A program made the position numbers and the translations under genes. Positions 5,570 to 6,227 of a stretch of 6,227 nt of DNA are shown piece after piece. Source of the DNA: Bacteroidota bacterium (GTDB taxonomy: Bacteria > Bacteroidota > Bacteroidia > Chitinophagales > Chitinophagaceae); NCBI GenBank assembly GCA_018267795.1, contig JAFDXS010000161.1, positions 1 to 6,227 of the forward strand. The letters run 5' to 3'. The notes beneath the pieces were generated by a model that did not search any database, was not told the origin of the DNA, and saw only the letters and a list, made by a program, of their open reading frames with translations. How positions within the stretch are numbered: the stretch's first letter is position 1; every line of letters starts with the position of its first letter.

Positions 5570-6208
5570 ATGACGAATTACCGGGTAAAAATGCCCCGCT
5601 GGATTAAAAAGCTTTTCCCGAAAGAGCTGGTATGGAAAATGCCCCCGGATAATAATCCATCTGTTTACTTAACCTTTGATGACGGGCCCCACCCTACAGC
5701 TACATACTATATACTGGAGCAGCTAAATAAGTATAATGCAAAGGCCACCTTCTTTTGTATTGGAAAAAATGTAGTGAAGTACCCTGAAGTCTTTGAACAA
5801 ATAATAAAGCAGGGACATACTGTAGCCAACCATACGCACAACCATATGAATGGCTGGCACTCCGATAACCGGCCCTACCTAAGCAATATACTGAAGGCGG
5901 CGCGACACATAAACAGCCACTCTTTTCGCCCGCCATACGGACGGATAAAAATATCGCAGGCCAAAAGACTGCAGCGGGCCAAACCTGCATGGCGCATATA
6001 TATGTGGGATGTGCTGAGTGGAGATTTTGATGTGAATATAAGCCCCCAGCAATGCCTGGATAATGTACTGACTAATATAGAGCCAGGCTCGATAGTAGTA
6101 TTTCATGATAGTGATAAGGCGTGGGAACGTATGAGCTATGCACTACCAGGTGTGCTGGAATACTGCAAGCAACAGAACTGGGAAATGAAGGCACTGCCAC
6201 AATACTAA
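5570..6208 (+). CDS. Polysaccharide deacetylase family protein (NodB/CE4)
   Basis: This 212-residue protein is a NodB-homology (carbohydrate esterase 4) enzyme, expected to remove N- or O-acetyl groups from peptidoglycan or another polysaccharide with a divalent metal. All five family motifs are visible: TFDDGP (35-40; catalytic base D37, metal ligand D38), the metal-binding HTHNH (H88, H92), RPPYG (120-124), DVLSGDFD (D147, D152) and VVFHDS (176-181; H179). There is no signal peptide or clear membrane segment; the N-terminus is basic and amphipathic (MPRWIKKLFP), so it may act in the cytosol or at the inner membrane face, or be exported by an unseen route. ATG 5570 is preferred; ATG 5591 (M8) is possible and would keep every motif. 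It lies 35 bases after batE with no hairpin between, so co-transcription with batDE is likely. Substrate is unknown. Confidence 0.92.
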   Translation: MTNYRVKMPRWIKKLFPKELVWKMPPDNNPSVYLTFDDGPHPTATYYILEQLNKYNAKATFFCIGKNVVKYPEVFEQIIKQGHTVANHTHNHMNGWHSDNRPYLSNILKAARHINSHSFRPPYGRIKISQAKRLQRAKPAWRIYMWDVLSGDFDVNISPQQCLDNVLTNIEPGSIVVFHDSDKAWERMSYALPGVLEYCKQQNWEMKALPQY

Positions 6209-6227
6209 ATTTATGTACGTAGATACA

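Noticed and set aside
6213..6227. Possible start (ATG TAC GTA GAT ACA) of another plus-strand gene
   Set aside because: Only five codons are visible before the window ends; nothing supports a real start. The 19 bases after the deacetylase stop hold no visible terminator either.

Overview
The window most likely comes from a member of the Bacteroidota, probably of the Chitinophagales/Sphingobacteriia type. The evidence is a BatD-BatE gene pair of the Bacteroidota kind (BatE carrying TPRs, two membrane segments and an SH3-like tail), a perfect Bacteroidota-type -7 promoter element (TAnnTTTG) before batD, no Shine-Dalgarno sequence at any start, moderate G+C, and heavy use of the ATA isoleucine codon in the plus-strand genes. 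The lineage is an inference from these traits, not from a marker gene.

Layout. (1) Bases 2-1141, plus strand: the 3' part of a large protein of unknown function, possibly a secreted or periplasmic beta-rich protein; its beginning lies outside the window. (2) Bases 1161-1193: a symmetric hairpin with T-tracts on both strands that can terminate both convergent genes. (3) Bases 1195-1911, minus strand: a PP-loop ATP pyrophosphatase of the Dph6/MJ0570 (DUF71) family with an apparent TTG start. (4) Bases 1912-1978: a short divergent intergenic region. (5) Bases 1979-2683, plus strand: a classical short-chain dehydrogenase/reductase with an intact catalytic tetrad; its last codons lie inside a hairpin followed by a T-run that looks like a terminator. 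(6) Bases 2684-2759: a compact regulatory region with TTTTTAAC repeats 11 bp apart and a TAAATTTG -7 element. (7) Bases 2760-6208, plus strand: batD, batE and a NodB-type polysaccharide deacetylase, closely spaced (6 and 35 bases apart) and probably one transcription unit.

How the genes fit together. BatD and BatE are predicted envelope proteins of the Bat (Bacteroides aerotolerance) system, which normally also includes a MoxR AAA+ ATPase, a DUF58 protein and the VWA proteins BatA and BatB. None of those is next to batD here. Instead batD starts its own transcription unit behind an unrelated reductase, and a peptidoglycan/polysaccharide deacetylase homologue follows. The first three genes (unknown protein, Dph6-like enzyme, reductase) have no evident functional link to the Bat unit.

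No RNA gene, CRISPR array, insertion sequence or phage gene was seen, and no intergenic stretch exceeds 300 bases. I found no convincing sign of a wholly new system. The most useful points for follow-up are the split Bat locus with its repeat-bearing promoter region, the terminator embedded in the reductase gene, and the unusual start of the Dph6-like gene.
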